The position numbers and the translations under genes are program-made. Below, piece by piece: positions 54,206-63,479 of a stretch of DNA of 64,000 bases. Under the pieces are notes generated by a model. The model searched no databases and was not told the origin of the DNA. It saw only the letters and a program-made list of their open reading frames with translations. Position 1 is the first letter of the stretch. Every line of letters begins with the position of its first letter. Source of the stretch: an uncultured Christensenella sp. (GTDB taxonomy: Bacteria; Bacillota; Clostridia; Christensenellales; UBA1242); contig CASFQL010000010.1 of the NCBI GenBank assembly GCA_949296965.1, forward strand, positions 1 through 64,000, read 5' to 3'.

Positions 54206-54589
54206 ATGTATAATTTATTTAGTTTACTAGGCGGACCATTTGCAAAAGCAATTGAGAAAATTAATGAAACTAATTTGAAGTGGATTGCTCCTGTTTTAAA
54301 TTTCTTAGATAGTATTATTGTCCCTATTACTATCATTGTTGCTATTGCTGGTGCAATATGGGTAATTTGGCTTGGCATTAAACTTGCTAAAGCAGAAGAT
54401 GCTGAAAATCAAAAGAAGGCAAGAAAGAATTTAATAAATGTTGTTGTTGCAATACTTGTATCTCTTATCGTTTTTTGGGTAATTACATGGTTAGCAGTTG
54501 TTTTAAGTACACAGGCTGAGAATAATCCTATTATTAGTTCGGATAGTTCGGACACTAAGACTGTTTTTAGGTATTTTTTAGGAATATAA
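54206..54589 (+). CDS. T4SS pilin-like membrane protein 1
   Basis: 127 residues with a GGAGG site. There are two hydrophobic helices (about 38-60, IIVPITIIVAIAGAIWVIWL; about 78-100, INVVVAILVSLIVFWVITWL) separated by a basic loop KLAKAEDAENQKKARKN. This is the VirB2/TrbC-like layout of the small T4SS pilins annotated in Bacillota and mycoplasma integrative elements (Mbov_0395-type). It is the first plus-strand gene opposite virD4 and is closed by its own strong terminator, so it is likely made in excess as expected for a pilus subunit. Confidence 0.75.
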   Translation: MYNLFSLLGGPFAKAIEKINETNLKWIAPVLNFLDSIIVPITIIVAIAGAIWVIWLGIKLAKAEDAENQKKARKNLINVVVAILVSLIVFWVITWLAVVLSTQAENNPIISSDSSDTKTVFRYFLGI

Positions 54590-54606
54590 TTTAATAAGGT
54601 TTTTAG

Positions 54607-54638
54607 AAAAGTCTAATCTATCTTGATTAGACTTTTTT
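54607..54638 (+). terminator. Terminator after pilin-like gene 1
   Basis: Perfect 12-bp stem AAAAGTCTAATC (54607-54618) / GATTAGACTTTT (54625-54636) followed by Ts. Confidence 0.9.
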
Positions 54639-54847
54639 GTTTTTAATGAGTTTTGTAAAATTTGAACAATTTTTTTAAGATAAAATAAGATAAGTTAAAA
54701 AATTTATTAATACGATTGTATAAAAATAATCAATTTATAATTTATTTTTTAAAAACATTTGATTAAAACTCTTTTTTTATGTTAAACTTAACTAATAAAT
54801 ACAATTTAAGTAAGTTTTCATTTTTTACTAAAAAAAGGAGTAATTTG

Positions 54848-55264
54848 ATGAACTTTTTTCATCTTTTAGCAGCAACAGATTATACAACAGGTATTTTTGA
54901 TGGTAGTAAACTTGAAGGAACCAGGTATGAGTATTTAATGCCAATAGTTAAGTTTGCTAACCAATACATTGTTGCTATTTCAGTTATGTTATTAATTGCA
55001 GGCGGATTTCTTACAATATTTCTGGGTTTTATGATTGCTAAAAATGAAAATGCTGAGCAAAGGGCAAAATTAAGACAAAGAATGTATGGTATTATTGTTA
55101 CATTTTTTATTGTGTTGTTTTTAATTTGGTTTTTATCTTGGTTTTTGACAGTTTTGTCTGATGTTTTTGACCCTATACGAGATTCGGTTTCTGTTCCAAG
55201 TCCTAGCGAACCTTCATCTGGGAATAGTGAAATTTTTAAAATCTCAACTAAACTTAGATTGTAA
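54848..55264 (+). CDS. T4SS pilin-like membrane protein 2
   Basis: 138 residues from ATG 54848, which has AAAGGAG upstream; the longer frame from 54779 has none. It has the same layout as pilin 1: MPIVKFANQYIVAISVMLLIAGGFLTIFLGFMI as helix 1, a basic KNENAEQRAKLRQRM loop, then a second helix IIVTFFIVLFLIWFLSWFL. It is a diverged paralogue of the 54206 gene and could be a second pilin or a minor channel subunit. It ends in its own terminator at 55292. Confidence 0.7.
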   Translation: MNFFHLLAATDYTTGIFDGSKLEGTRYEYLMPIVKFANQYIVAISVMLLIAGGFLTIFLGFMIAKNENAEQRAKLRQRMYGIIVTFFIVLFLIWFLSWFLTVLSDVFDPIRDSVSVPSPSEPSSGNSEIFKISTKLRL

Positions 55265-55291
55265 TTTAATTTTATTTATATTTAGTTTAAT

Positions 55292-55342
55292 AAAACTTCA
55301 TTATATTTTTGTGTAATAGCATTATGTAGTGAAGTTTTTTAT
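55292..55342 (+). terminator. Terminator after pilin-like gene 2
   Basis: AAAACTTCA (55292-55300) pairs with TGAAGTTTT (55330-55338), with partial pairing inside and a T-run. Confidence 0.75.
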
Positions 55343-55800
55343 TTTTACTGACTTTTAAATTTAATTTTTAGAAACTTTTTGTTGCATTTAAAAAATTTAA
55401 TAAAAATATTGATTATAAAATGTTAAAATTTAGATTTTTAACGCATTGCCTTTTATTATTTTGTTTTAATTAAAAAGATTTAAAACTAAGTATTTTAAAG
55501 TAAGTTATTTTTTAAGTGAAGTGTTTTTTTAATAAATTTAATAACATTAAATCGTTTTCAGAAAAGTTTTTAATTAAACTTTTGTTAAAATTATTAACTC
55601 CTAAAAGCACGGAATGATTTAAATTTTTTTATTAGGTTTTTATAAAAACAAGCATTAATCAATATTTTTTTTATTTTTTTATGGTTTTTATAGATATATT
55701 CAATTTTTTGATTATAAAAAATCAATAAAAATGTTATTTTATTTTGTTAAATTATTAGAATATGCTAAAATCTAGTTAAATACATATACTTTTATTTTTT
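55343..55800. other. Gene-free low-complexity stretch
   Basis: About 460 bp of T-rich DNA with repeated TTTAATTAAA and AAGTTTTTTA words. No ORF or clear element is visible before the GGGGG ribosome site of the next gene. Confidence 0.55.
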
Positions 55801-55829
55801 ATGCAAACTAATGAAAAGGGGGTAAAATT

Positions 55830-57773
55830 TTGAAAAATAATAAAAAATTTATTTTTAAAAAGTTTTTTGCCTTCCTTTTGGTTTGTTTTGTTAGCCTGAC
55901 TTGTGTGTTTTCTATTTCTGGTTGTGATAACGAAAAAACTATTGTTTTTACCACCCTTAGAAAAAGGTCAAGCACTTCAATTGTTGACGGGCAACAGGTT
56001 TGTGAAACTTATGCCGATCAATTTTTTTTAATTACAAACAATATTTGTTCTCAAATTGTTGATAAGTTTGGAATTAGTCAAGATGCTTCTTCTTACTCAG
56101 ATTATACAAATTTATTTTCTATTAAGTATAGTAATCCAAATTTAAATGAGTTTGCTCAACATTTTTCAGTTATGGTATCCTATTCATACTATAATGAGCA
56201 AGATGTACCTGTTTTACTAATTGCAAGGCAGGGCAAAAGCGCCTCTTTTGTTAGGAGCATAATAGAATATAAAGATTTAACAACTATTGGTATGCAAGGA
56301 TATGGCTTTGTTTGTATTAATAATGATTCTAAGATTAAAATTACCCAAATTAGTAATGTTTCTACAAGCAACAAAGCGGTTAATTTAAATAATGTTTTAG
56401 AATTAAACAATGTTTATAGAATTGCTGATTCCACAGGGGATAAAACATATTACTACTACTTGTTTTTAGGTAATAACATAGGTAGTTATAGTTTAAGTAG
56501 CACAAGTTCTGTTTGTGATTACATAAATGCTATTTATTCTGGTTCTTATGCAAAAATAGAGCATAATGTCAATTTAACAAGTGTAAGTCAAAGTGAAAGT
56601 GCAACTCTTCTTACTTCAAATTATTGGAAATTTTCGTTAAAAGCATATGGCGAAGATTTTGAAAAATATTACAACAATTCAAAAAGTTATAAAAGTAAAT
56701 ATACTGAAATGTTCTCCCAAGACATCGGGGTGGAAATTTATAGGGTAAGACTTGCTGGAAATGATGCAAATAATTTAATTCGATATAGACCTAATGAACT
56801 AATGGGGTTTGCACAAACTGGAAAGCAAACTGTCTTTACTTTGCTTGATTTTTATAACGAGGCAAAAAAGTATGTTGGACAAGATAGAACAGGTAAACCT
56901 ATGAGTATTTCAAAAAATGGTGAGATTTTTACCCAAGGTAAATTTGGAGAAAAGAAAGTCTTTATAATGGCTTGTTGTGAAATTTCTCCACTAATTGGTT
57001 ATTCAAAAGGTTCTGTTGACACAATATTTGAACAATTATTTAGTCTAATTGTAGTTGGGGTTGATTTAACTTCTAGTGATATTTCATATATTAAAGAGAT
57101 TATAAGTAACAATGCATCTTTATCAGATGCCGTTAAAGATGAAGAACTTGGGGACGAAACACAAAATTCATTAAATGGTGCGACTAACGCAAATAAAGTT
57201 CAACAAACTGATAATTCACTTTATTTAACTAAATCTTATAGATTAAATGAAAATTATAGCGAAATTGAAAACGATATAAATCCTATTTGTTCTTTAATTT
57301 TCAAAAATTGGTCTGGCGAAGATGAAATAAATTTGTCTAGTTTCCAAATGTTTTTTGATTGCTCAGACTTTGAAACACTTGTTAATAACTATACTTTTAT
57401 AATTAGGTATAGAAAAAATGGTTGGTTTGATTCAACTTGGTTTGCGTCTACAACTTCGTATATTGTTGAACCTAATAAAGATGATTTGAGAGATGGCTTT
57501 CTCTCTTTTGAAATAAAAGATTTGAAACAATTAGTAGGGGCAAATAAAGAACCTGAACAAATTAAAGACGAGAGTTTTGTTTTAAAAAACGATAAAGAAA
57601 ACGATGTCGACTTGCCGTTTACTGAAAAAAATATGTTTGTTGATTTTTCGCAGGACTATGCGGGTTACGATTTTGGGGATGGGTGTTTCTATGATGATTA
57701 TGAAAACTATTTTCAAATTATATTTGTATCAAAAGTTTATGTTGCTATTGAAATTAAAGCAGTTTATTTATAA
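55830..57773 (+). CDS. T4SS-associated lipoprotein
   Basis: 647 residues from TTG 55830 behind AAGGGGG. A signal peptide with lipobox SISGC (Cys at about 33) predicts a membrane-anchored lipoprotein. The mature part is mixed alpha/beta with a Ser/Asn/Tyr-rich composition; I recognise no domain. It is on the same strand as, and immediately before, the VirB6-like and VirB4 genes (95 bp gap), so it probably belongs to the secretion complex or its surface, the place lipoproteins and VirB7/VirB8-like subunits take in other systems. Function is inferred only from context. Confidence 0.65.
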   Translation: MKNNKKFIFKKFFAFLLVCFVSLTCVFSISGCDNEKTIVFTTLRKRSSTSIVDGQQVCETYADQFFLITNNICSQIVDKFGISQDASSYSDYTNLFSIKYSNPNLNEFAQHFSVMVSYSYYNEQDVPVLLIARQGKSASFVRSIIEYKDLTTIGMQGYGFVCINNDSKIKITQISNVSTSNKAVNLNNVLELNNVYRIADSTGDKTYYYYLFLGNNIGSYSLSSTSSVCDYINAIYSGSYAKIEHNVNLTSVSQSESATLLTSNYWKFSLKAYGEDFEKYYNNSKSYKSKYTEMFSQDIGVEIYRVRLAGNDANNLIRYRPNELMGFAQTGKQTVFTLLDFYNEAKKYVGQDRTGKPMSISKNGEIFTQGKFGEKKVFIMACCEISPLIGYSKGSVDTIFEQLFSLIVVGVDLTSSDISYIKEIISNNASLSDAVKDEELGDETQNSLNGATNANKVQQTDNSLYLTKSYRLNENYSEIENDINPICSLIFKNWSGEDEINLSSFQMFFDCSDFETLVNNYTFIIRYRKNGWFDSTWFASTTSYIVEPNKDDLRDGFLSFEIKDLKQLVGANKEPEQIKDESFVLKNDKENDVDLPFTEKNMFVDFSQDYAGYDFGDGCFYDDYENYFQIIFVSKVYVAIEIKAVYL

Positions 57774-57868
57774 GAAATTTTTGGCAAATTTAAGTATTTG
57801 ATATACAAAATTATATAAAATTGTTATAATAAAATTAATTTTATCAGTCTTAATAATTGGAGGATTAG

Positions 57869-60637
57869 ATGGATTTCTTTAAGTATAATGTACCAATATT
57901 AATAGAAAAAGTTGTTAATGGCTTTTTCAGTATACTTTTTTTGATTGTCAGATGTTTTTTTTACTTAATAGATTTTACTGAAAGCCTTTTTAAGAAACTT
58001 GCTGGTATTGATACTATAGAATTTGAGGGAGAAACATTTGGTGGAGATAATGGGCTTGACCTTGTTTACGGGTTTATAACTAATTCCACTGTGCAAAGTG
58101 CTTTTTGGGCAATCCTTTCATTTTCTGTTGTTCTATTAATAATTTTTACAATAGTTGCTATAATTAAAACTGAATTTACTATTGATATGTCTAAATATTC
58201 TAAAACTCCAATTATCGCTCGTGCTTTAAAATCAATTGCACAATTTTTTGTTGTTCCTATTGTATTTATTGTGGGCGTGCTTGCTGCATCTACTTTGACA
58301 CAAACAGTTTATGGTATATTTCAAAATGGTAATCAAATCTCAATCTCTATGAGATGTTTCAAAATTGGCGCCTATGATGCTAATCGTGCTAGAAATGATG
58401 ACTCTTTTTGTAATTATTTACGATCTAACAACTTTTTAGCAAGTGGAACAAACCCCTTTCAAAGATTAACTAATGAACAAATAGCCAATTATATTGATAG
58501 TTATATTATGGGTGAAGTTATTATTGATGGATTAGTCCCTGTTGATAGGCAAGGCAATTATGAGATTAATTCATTTGATTATAAAGAGTTGACAAAAGAC
58601 GAGGCTATTGATTTAGATGAAAATGGTAGATATGTCCCTTGGAATGCTCTTGCTTCTGGTTTCCCAGACATAGACTCAAAAGATACTCCTTATTACGATT
58701 TTAACACTGTCAATTTCTATTATGATATGAGTAAATTTGATTATTTGCTCTGTGTTGGGGCTTCGGTAATTTTAGCGGGCAATTTCCTTGCTGTCGTTCT
58801 TTCTCTTTTTAAGAGAGTTTTTGAAATGGTCATTTTATTTATTATTAGTCCTATACCAATCTCGATGGCTCCTCTTGATAGCGGTGGGGCGGTTACCAAA
58901 TGGAGAGGGGAAATTGTAAAAAGGTTATTTGCAGTTGTAGGACCTATATTTGCTTATAATATCTTTTTAATATTAATGCCTTTAATCTTGGAGATTGAAC
59001 TTATTGGAATAGAAAGCAAACCTGTTTTTAGTCAATTATTTGATTTGATAGCAGTGATAGTAGGTGCTAGTTTTATAAAGACAGGGTCGGAAATGATATG
59101 TAGTTTATTAGGTATTGATGATTTAGTAAAATCAGGTCAAGGTATGTATTCATCAGCACTTTCAACAGGAGCAAAAGTTGCTGCAATTGGTGTTGGGAGT
59201 GCTATTGTTGGTAGTAAACTTATGGGTGGTGCTGCAAAAGGTGTTTATAAAGGAACTAAAAATGCTTTTGGTGCTGCAAAATCAGGTATTTCTGGGGTAT
59301 ATAATTATGGCAGAGCTAGGTATTCTAGCGAGGGTAAGGAACTTTTAAAGGCAAATAAAAATATTAATAGGGCTCAATCAGATCTTAATAAATTAAAAAA
59401 ACAAGGCTATACAGAAGAATCTTCAGAATACCAAGAAGCTGAAAGAAGACTTAATGATTCAATGGCAATTCGACAGAGACTTAAAAACAATTTAGAGAAT
59501 GAGAATGTTGTTGTAAAAAAATACTTAGATAAAAATGACAAGTTAGGGGAAAAGAAAAGTAAAATTGAAAAAGAATTGGGTGAAATGGAAGCAAATGGGC
59601 TTGCTAATACATCAGAATATGCTCAAAAGAAACAAAAACTAGATTCAATTAATAAAAAAATTAATTCCAATATTCAAAAATCAAAAGGTAGTGTGGGACG
59701 ACTAGAGAGATTTGAAGAAGGTATGGAAAAAAATGGCGTTGGAGTTTTTGCTAAGGCAGGAAATGTAGGTAATATTATTGGACAAAAAGGAAAAGCAGGC
59801 GGGAAATATGTAAAAGAACATTTACCTGGTTATGTAAAAGAACTTACAAAAGGCCAAACTTTTGGGAATGTAATAAAAAATGTCGAAGGGTTATTAGTCG
59901 GAACTGGGGCAGAAAATGTTTTAGGTCCTATTCATAGTTTACTTGGAAACTCTAAAAAGAAGTTTGCTCCAAATCTAGGTAAAAAGAAACAACTTAGCGA
60001 TAAAAAGCAAGAAGCAATAAAAGAAGAAGTTATGAAGCAAGAGGCACAAGAGGCTGCAAAAGATGAAATTGCTGCAAGAAAAGATTTTGAACTTGTTAAG
60101 GGTATAGTTGCTGTTAATATGCTAAGCAAAGATAAGGGCTTAGAATATGAAGATATGAAAAGGGCTCTCCAAGAGGCAATTAGGGGACATGATCCTATTA
60201 AGGTAATTGAAGAAAAGAGAAAAGCTATTGATGATTTTGAAAAGGCAAATGGCATAGAGCAAGCAGCAAGAGATAGATATAGAAAGATTGATACTGATGA
60301 TGAACTAAAATCTTCATTATTACAAAAAAAGGCAGAACTCCAAGCAAAAGCAGATGCTGAGGCTGCAAAAGAAGCAGGTATTAATCTTAAAGATATGCTT
60401 GAAAAAGGTAAGATGAAATTGTCTGACGAGCAATTAAAATCTATCGCTAAGGAAATGGGCAAAGAAGTTAAAAAGGGTGTAGAGGAAGGATTAAAACATA
60501 AGAAACCTAATGAAGAAGAACGAAATCAAACACAGTTATTTAGAGAGATTAGTTCTGGTTTTAGGACTCTTTCATCTTCATTAACTAAATTAATAAAAAA
60601 ACTTGATGGAAAAAACAATAATGATAACAAAAAATAA
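57869..60637 (+). CDS. VirB6/TrbL-like membrane protein with long coiled tail
   Basis: 922 residues, GGAGG site. The N-terminal half has about seven hydrophobic segments: about 12-37 and 74-106; 110-150 in two parts; 293-312; 316-336; and 348-395 in two parts. Between them lies an extracellular insert (about 155-285) rich in Tyr, Asp and Asn. The pattern ISPIPISMAPLDSGGAVTKW followed by KRLFAVVGPIFAYN resembles the VirB6/TrbL inner-membrane channel proteins of Gram-positive and mycoplasma elements (Mbov_0396-type). A Gly/Ala-rich segment (about 425-475) leads into a highly charged, coiled-coil-rich cytoplasmic tail of about 440 residues (KKKQLSDKKQEAIKEEVMK). It is followed by the VirB4 gene after 53 bp. 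Confidence 0.75.
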   Translation: MDFFKYNVPILIEKVVNGFFSILFLIVRCFFYLIDFTESLFKKLAGIDTIEFEGETFGGDNGLDLVYGFITNSTVQSAFWAILSFSVVLLIIFTIVAIIKTEFTIDMSKYSKTPIIARALKSIAQFFVVPIVFIVGVLAASTLTQTVYGIFQNGNQISISMRCFKIGAYDANRARNDDSFCNYLRSNNFLASGTNPFQRLTNEQIANYIDSYIMGEVIIDGLVPVDRQGNYEINSFDYKELTKDEAIDLDENGRYVPWNALASGFPDIDSKDTPYYDFNTVNFYYDMSKFDYLLCVGASVILAGNFLAVVLSLFKRVFEMVILFIISPIPISMAPLDSGGAVTKWRGEIVKRLFAVVGPIFAYNIFLILMPLILEIELIGIESKPVFSQLFDLIAVIVGASFIKTGSEMICSLLGIDDLVKSGQGMYSSALSTGAKVAAIGVGSAIVGSKLMGGAAKGVYKGTKNAFGAAKSGISGVYNYGRARYSSEGKELLKANKNINRAQSDLNKLKKQGYTEESSEYQEAERRLNDSMAIRQRLKNNLENENVVVKKYLDKNDKLGEKKSKIEKELGEMEANGLANTSEYAQKKQKLDSINKKINSNIQKSKGSVGRLERFEEGMEKNGVGVFAKAGNVGNIIGQKGKAGGKYVKEHLPGYVKELTKGQTFGNVIKNVEGLLVGTGAENVLGPIHSLLGNSKKKFAPNLGKKKQLSDKKQEAIKEEVMKQEAQEAAKDEIAARKDFELVKGIVAVNMLSKDKGLEYEDMKRALQEAIRGHDPIKVIEEKRKAIDDFEKANGIEQAARDRYRKIDTDDELKSSLLQKKAELQAKADAEAAKEAGINLKDMLEKGKMKLSDEQLKSIAKEMGKEVKKGVEEGLKHKKPNEEERNQTQLFREISSGFRTLSSSLTKLIKKLDGKNNNDNKK

Positions 60638-60690
60638 TTTATCAGTATAAAATACTATTTTATTATGTTGGTAAAGGGGTATCTTTTATT

Positions 60691-63318
60691 ATGATGAGAT
60701 TCATTCCAAGAAAGACAAAAGTTAAAATGGAATTTTTTAAAGGCTTTACATTAGCAGACCTTCTTGTGTCTGCTATTGCTATTGCCGTCGCTATTCTTTT
60801 GGTAGTTAGTAATTTGCCATATAAATGGTATATTGCAATAGGTTGGGTTGCTATTATGGCAATGCTCTTTATTCCAATAGAAGATGATTTGAGGTTGCAT
60901 GCTTGTATTTGGTTAGTAATTAGATTTATTGCTTTTAAGAAAAAATACACGAAATCTGAGGTGAACAAAAAAACTAATAGACTAAAAATAAGAGATATCA
61001 TACCTTACGAAAATATTATTCAAGGCAAATTTATTGATTTTAAAGATTATTATGCTATGGCTATTGAAATTAAACCTATTGAATTTGGTTTATTGAACAA
61101 TAAAAAGCAAGAAATGGCAATTAATTCCTTTGCAAATGCTTTAAGAAGGTTAAATAATGACCAATCTGCAAGTATAATAAAAGTTTGTAAGGCTCTTGTT
61201 TTTGACGATTATATCACTAATGAAGATAAAAAATATGACGATTTAATGGAACTTCAATACGAAGGTGAAATGACAGAAGATGAAATTGCTGCAAGGGCAT
61301 CAGTTTTTGAAAACAGAGTTGAAATGCTTGACCAAATGAATAAGAGTGAAAGAGTTTATAAAGACTTTTTTTATATGGTCATTTACGATAGTGATAAAGA
61401 CTCGCTTGAATCTACTGTTGACGGGATAATTAATACTTTGGGAAATGGTGTTGTCCCATTAATTGCAAAAAAAGTAACAAATAAAAATCTTGCCGTTTTT
61501 TTAAAAGCAAATTATGGTAAATTTTTTGATGAAAGAGATTTAGAAAGTATCTCTGTTGACCAATATGTAAACTGGACTATACCAGAAAGCATTGTTTTTA
61601 AAACAACTAAAACAATTATTGATAAACAATCTTATAGGTCTTTTATTATAAAAGATTATCCTACTGAAGTTGGTAATGCTTGGGGTGCTCCATTATTTTC
61701 GATTGACAATACAAATGTTGTTGTTAATTTTAAACCAATTCCAAAGGCTGTTGCAGAGAAAAAGATTGATAAATCAATTATTGAAATGCAAACAAGAGTT
61801 TTTGGTAATTATAAAAGTAGTGAAAAAGTAGACCTTGAAATGCAATATAATTCGCTTAATGAATTACTCCTTATGCTTAAAGCTAATAATGAGCAACTTT
61901 TTGAGGTAAATGCTCACTTGGTTTGTGAAGAATTTGTTAAGAAAGAAGTAAGGGCTATTTTAAAACAATATGGCTTTAAGTATTCAGAAATGTTTGGTAG
62001 ACAAGTTGACTCTTTTATTAGTAGAAACATCTCCGCACTTGACACCATAAAAGACTTCAAGAGAGATATTCCAACAACTTCTCTTGCAGCAATTTTCCCA
62101 TTTATTTCTAGTGCATTAATTGATGAAAAAGGAATATATATTGGGGATAATCAATATCCTGTATTTTTGGACTTATTTAAAAGGGATAATGAAAGGGCTA
62201 ATAGCAATGTTATGATTATTGGTAAATCAGGTGGTGGTAAGTCTTATGCTACAAAAACATTGTTAACGAACTTAGCGTGCGATAATACAAAAGTTTTCAT
62301 TTTGGACCCAGAAGATGAGTATACGCCTTTAACTAAAAATATGAAAGGTAATATCCTTGATGTTGGTTCATCTATTAAGGGGAGATTTAATCCTTTTCAT
62401 ATTATGACAACACTTGAATCTGATGAAGGTGGAGAAGATGACTCGTATTCGACTCACTTACAGTTCTTGGAAGAATTCTTCTCAGTTATTTTGCCAGGTA
62501 TGCCGTCTGAGGCGTTTGAAGTCTTAAATTCATTGGTTATTGAAGTTTATAAAGAAAAGGGAATTAATTCGCAAACTGTGATTAATAAACTTAAACCAAA
62601 AGATTTTCCTATATTTGACGACCTTTATAACCTTGCTAATAAAAAGTTAAAACAGGAGAAAGATGATTATCATAGAAGAACTCTGCAAACGGTTATCACT
62701 TATATCTCAAAGTTTGCTACGGGCGGGCGTAATAGTAACTTGTGGAATGGACCTATGTCTATTGCAACAAAAGAAAATTTTGTTACATTTAACTTCCGTT
62801 CGCTTCTTGCAAATAGAAACCAAGTTATTGCAAATGCACAAATGCTTTTAGTTTTCAAATACCTTGATAACGAAATTATTAAAAATAAGGACTTTAATGA
62901 TAAATATAAGACAAATAGACATATTGTTGTTGCTGTTGATGAGGCTCACGTCTTTATTAATCCAAAGCACCCTATTGCACTTGAATTTATGGCTCAAATG
63001 GCTAAGCGTATTCGTAAATATGGTGGAATGCAGATTGTTATCACTCAGAACATTAAAGACTTCGTAGGTAGTCAGGAAATTCAAAGACAGTCAACTGCAA
63101 TTATTAATGCTAGTCAATATTCGTTTATTTTCTCGCTTGCGCCTAACGATATTACTGACCTTATTGAACTTTATAGAAATGCTGGTGAGATTAACCAAGA
63201 GGAGCAAGACAATATTGTTACAGCAGGTGTTGGACAAGTTTTCTTAATTACAGGTGCATCTTCCAGAACTTCTCTTAAAATTGTCGCTAGCGAAACTGTT
63301 AAAAAATTGTTTAGTTAA
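60691..63318 (+). CDS. virB4: VirB4/TraE-type T4SS ATPase with PrgI/VirB3-like N-terminus
   Basis: 875 residues. Residues about 10-90 contain FFKGFTLADLLVSAIAIAVAILLVV and a second helix, WYIAIGWVAIMAMLFI, the layout of PrgI/VirB3, fused to the ATPase. The motor part has Walker A IIGKSGGGKSYAT (about 511-523), FILDPEDEYTPL, Walker B VVAVDEAHVFI (about 748-758), and the conserved QIVITQNIKDFVGSQEI and IINASQYSFIFSLAPND blocks. VirB4 enzymes energise pilus assembly and substrate transfer and are the best marker of a type IV secretion system. It corresponds to the Mbov_0397-type ATPase of mycoplasma ICEs. ATG 60691 has GGGG about 12 nt upstream; ATG 60694 is equally possible. Confidence 0.93.
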   Translation: MMRFIPRKTKVKMEFFKGFTLADLLVSAIAIAVAILLVVSNLPYKWYIAIGWVAIMAMLFIPIEDDLRLHACIWLVIRFIAFKKKYTKSEVNKKTNRLKIRDIIPYENIIQGKFIDFKDYYAMAIEIKPIEFGLLNNKKQEMAINSFANALRRLNNDQSASIIKVCKALVFDDYITNEDKKYDDLMELQYEGEMTEDEIAARASVFENRVEMLDQMNKSERVYKDFFYMVIYDSDKDSLESTVDGIINTLGNGVVPLIAKKVTNKNLAVFLKANYGKFFDERDLESISVDQYVNWTIPESIVFKTTKTIIDKQSYRSFIIKDYPTEVGNAWGAPLFSIDNTNVVVNFKPIPKAVAEKKIDKSIIEMQTRVFGNYKSSEKVDLEMQYNSLNELLLMLKANNEQLFEVNAHLVCEEFVKKEVRAILKQYGFKYSEMFGRQVDSFISRNISALDTIKDFKRDIPTTSLAAIFPFISSALIDEKGIYIGDNQYPVFLDLFKRDNERANSNVMIIGKSGGGKSYATKTLLTNLACDNTKVFILDPEDEYTPLTKNMKGNILDVGSSIKGRFNPFHIMTTLESDEGGEDDSYSTHLQFLEEFFSVILPGMPSEAFEVLNSLVIEVYKEKGINSQTVINKLKPKDFPIFDDLYNLANKKLKQEKDDYHRRTLQTVITYISKFATGGRNSNLWNGPMSIATKENFVTFNFRSLLANRNQVIANAQMLLVFKYLDNEIIKNKDFNDKYKTNRHIVVAVDEAHVFINPKHPIALEFMAQMAKRIRKYGGMQIVITQNIKDFVGSQEIQRQSTAIINASQYSFIFSLAPNDITDLIELYRNAGEINQEEQDNIVTAGVGQVFLITGASSRTSLKIVASETVKKLFS

Positions 63319-63355
63319 TAAATAATTATTAATTTTATCTCATAAATTTATTATA

Positions 63356-63392
63356 AAAGAGTAACATAATTTTGTATGTTATTCTTTTTTTA
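63356..63392 (+). terminator. Terminator after virB4
   Basis: AAAGAGTAACATA (63356-63368) pairs with TATGTTATTCTTT (63375-63387) over 13 bp with one G-T pair, then a T-run. Confidence 0.85.
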
Positions 63393-63479
63393 TGTCACTT
63401 TTTACAAATAAAACATTTAGTATTGATTTTTTATTTATTATATGATAATATTTAGACAACAATAAAAGAGGTGTATTTT

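Noticed and set aside
59932..60462. Minus-strand ORF of 176 codons inside the VirB6-like gene
   Set aside because: Shadow of the Lys/Glu/Ala-rich tail, giving a Ser/Phe/Ala-rich reverse frame; no ribosome site and no family resemblance.
42730..63400. Attachment-site direct repeats bounding an ICE
   Set aside because: I saw no matching direct repeats, tRNA gene or integrase at the left side of the T4SS region; the right side is outside the window.
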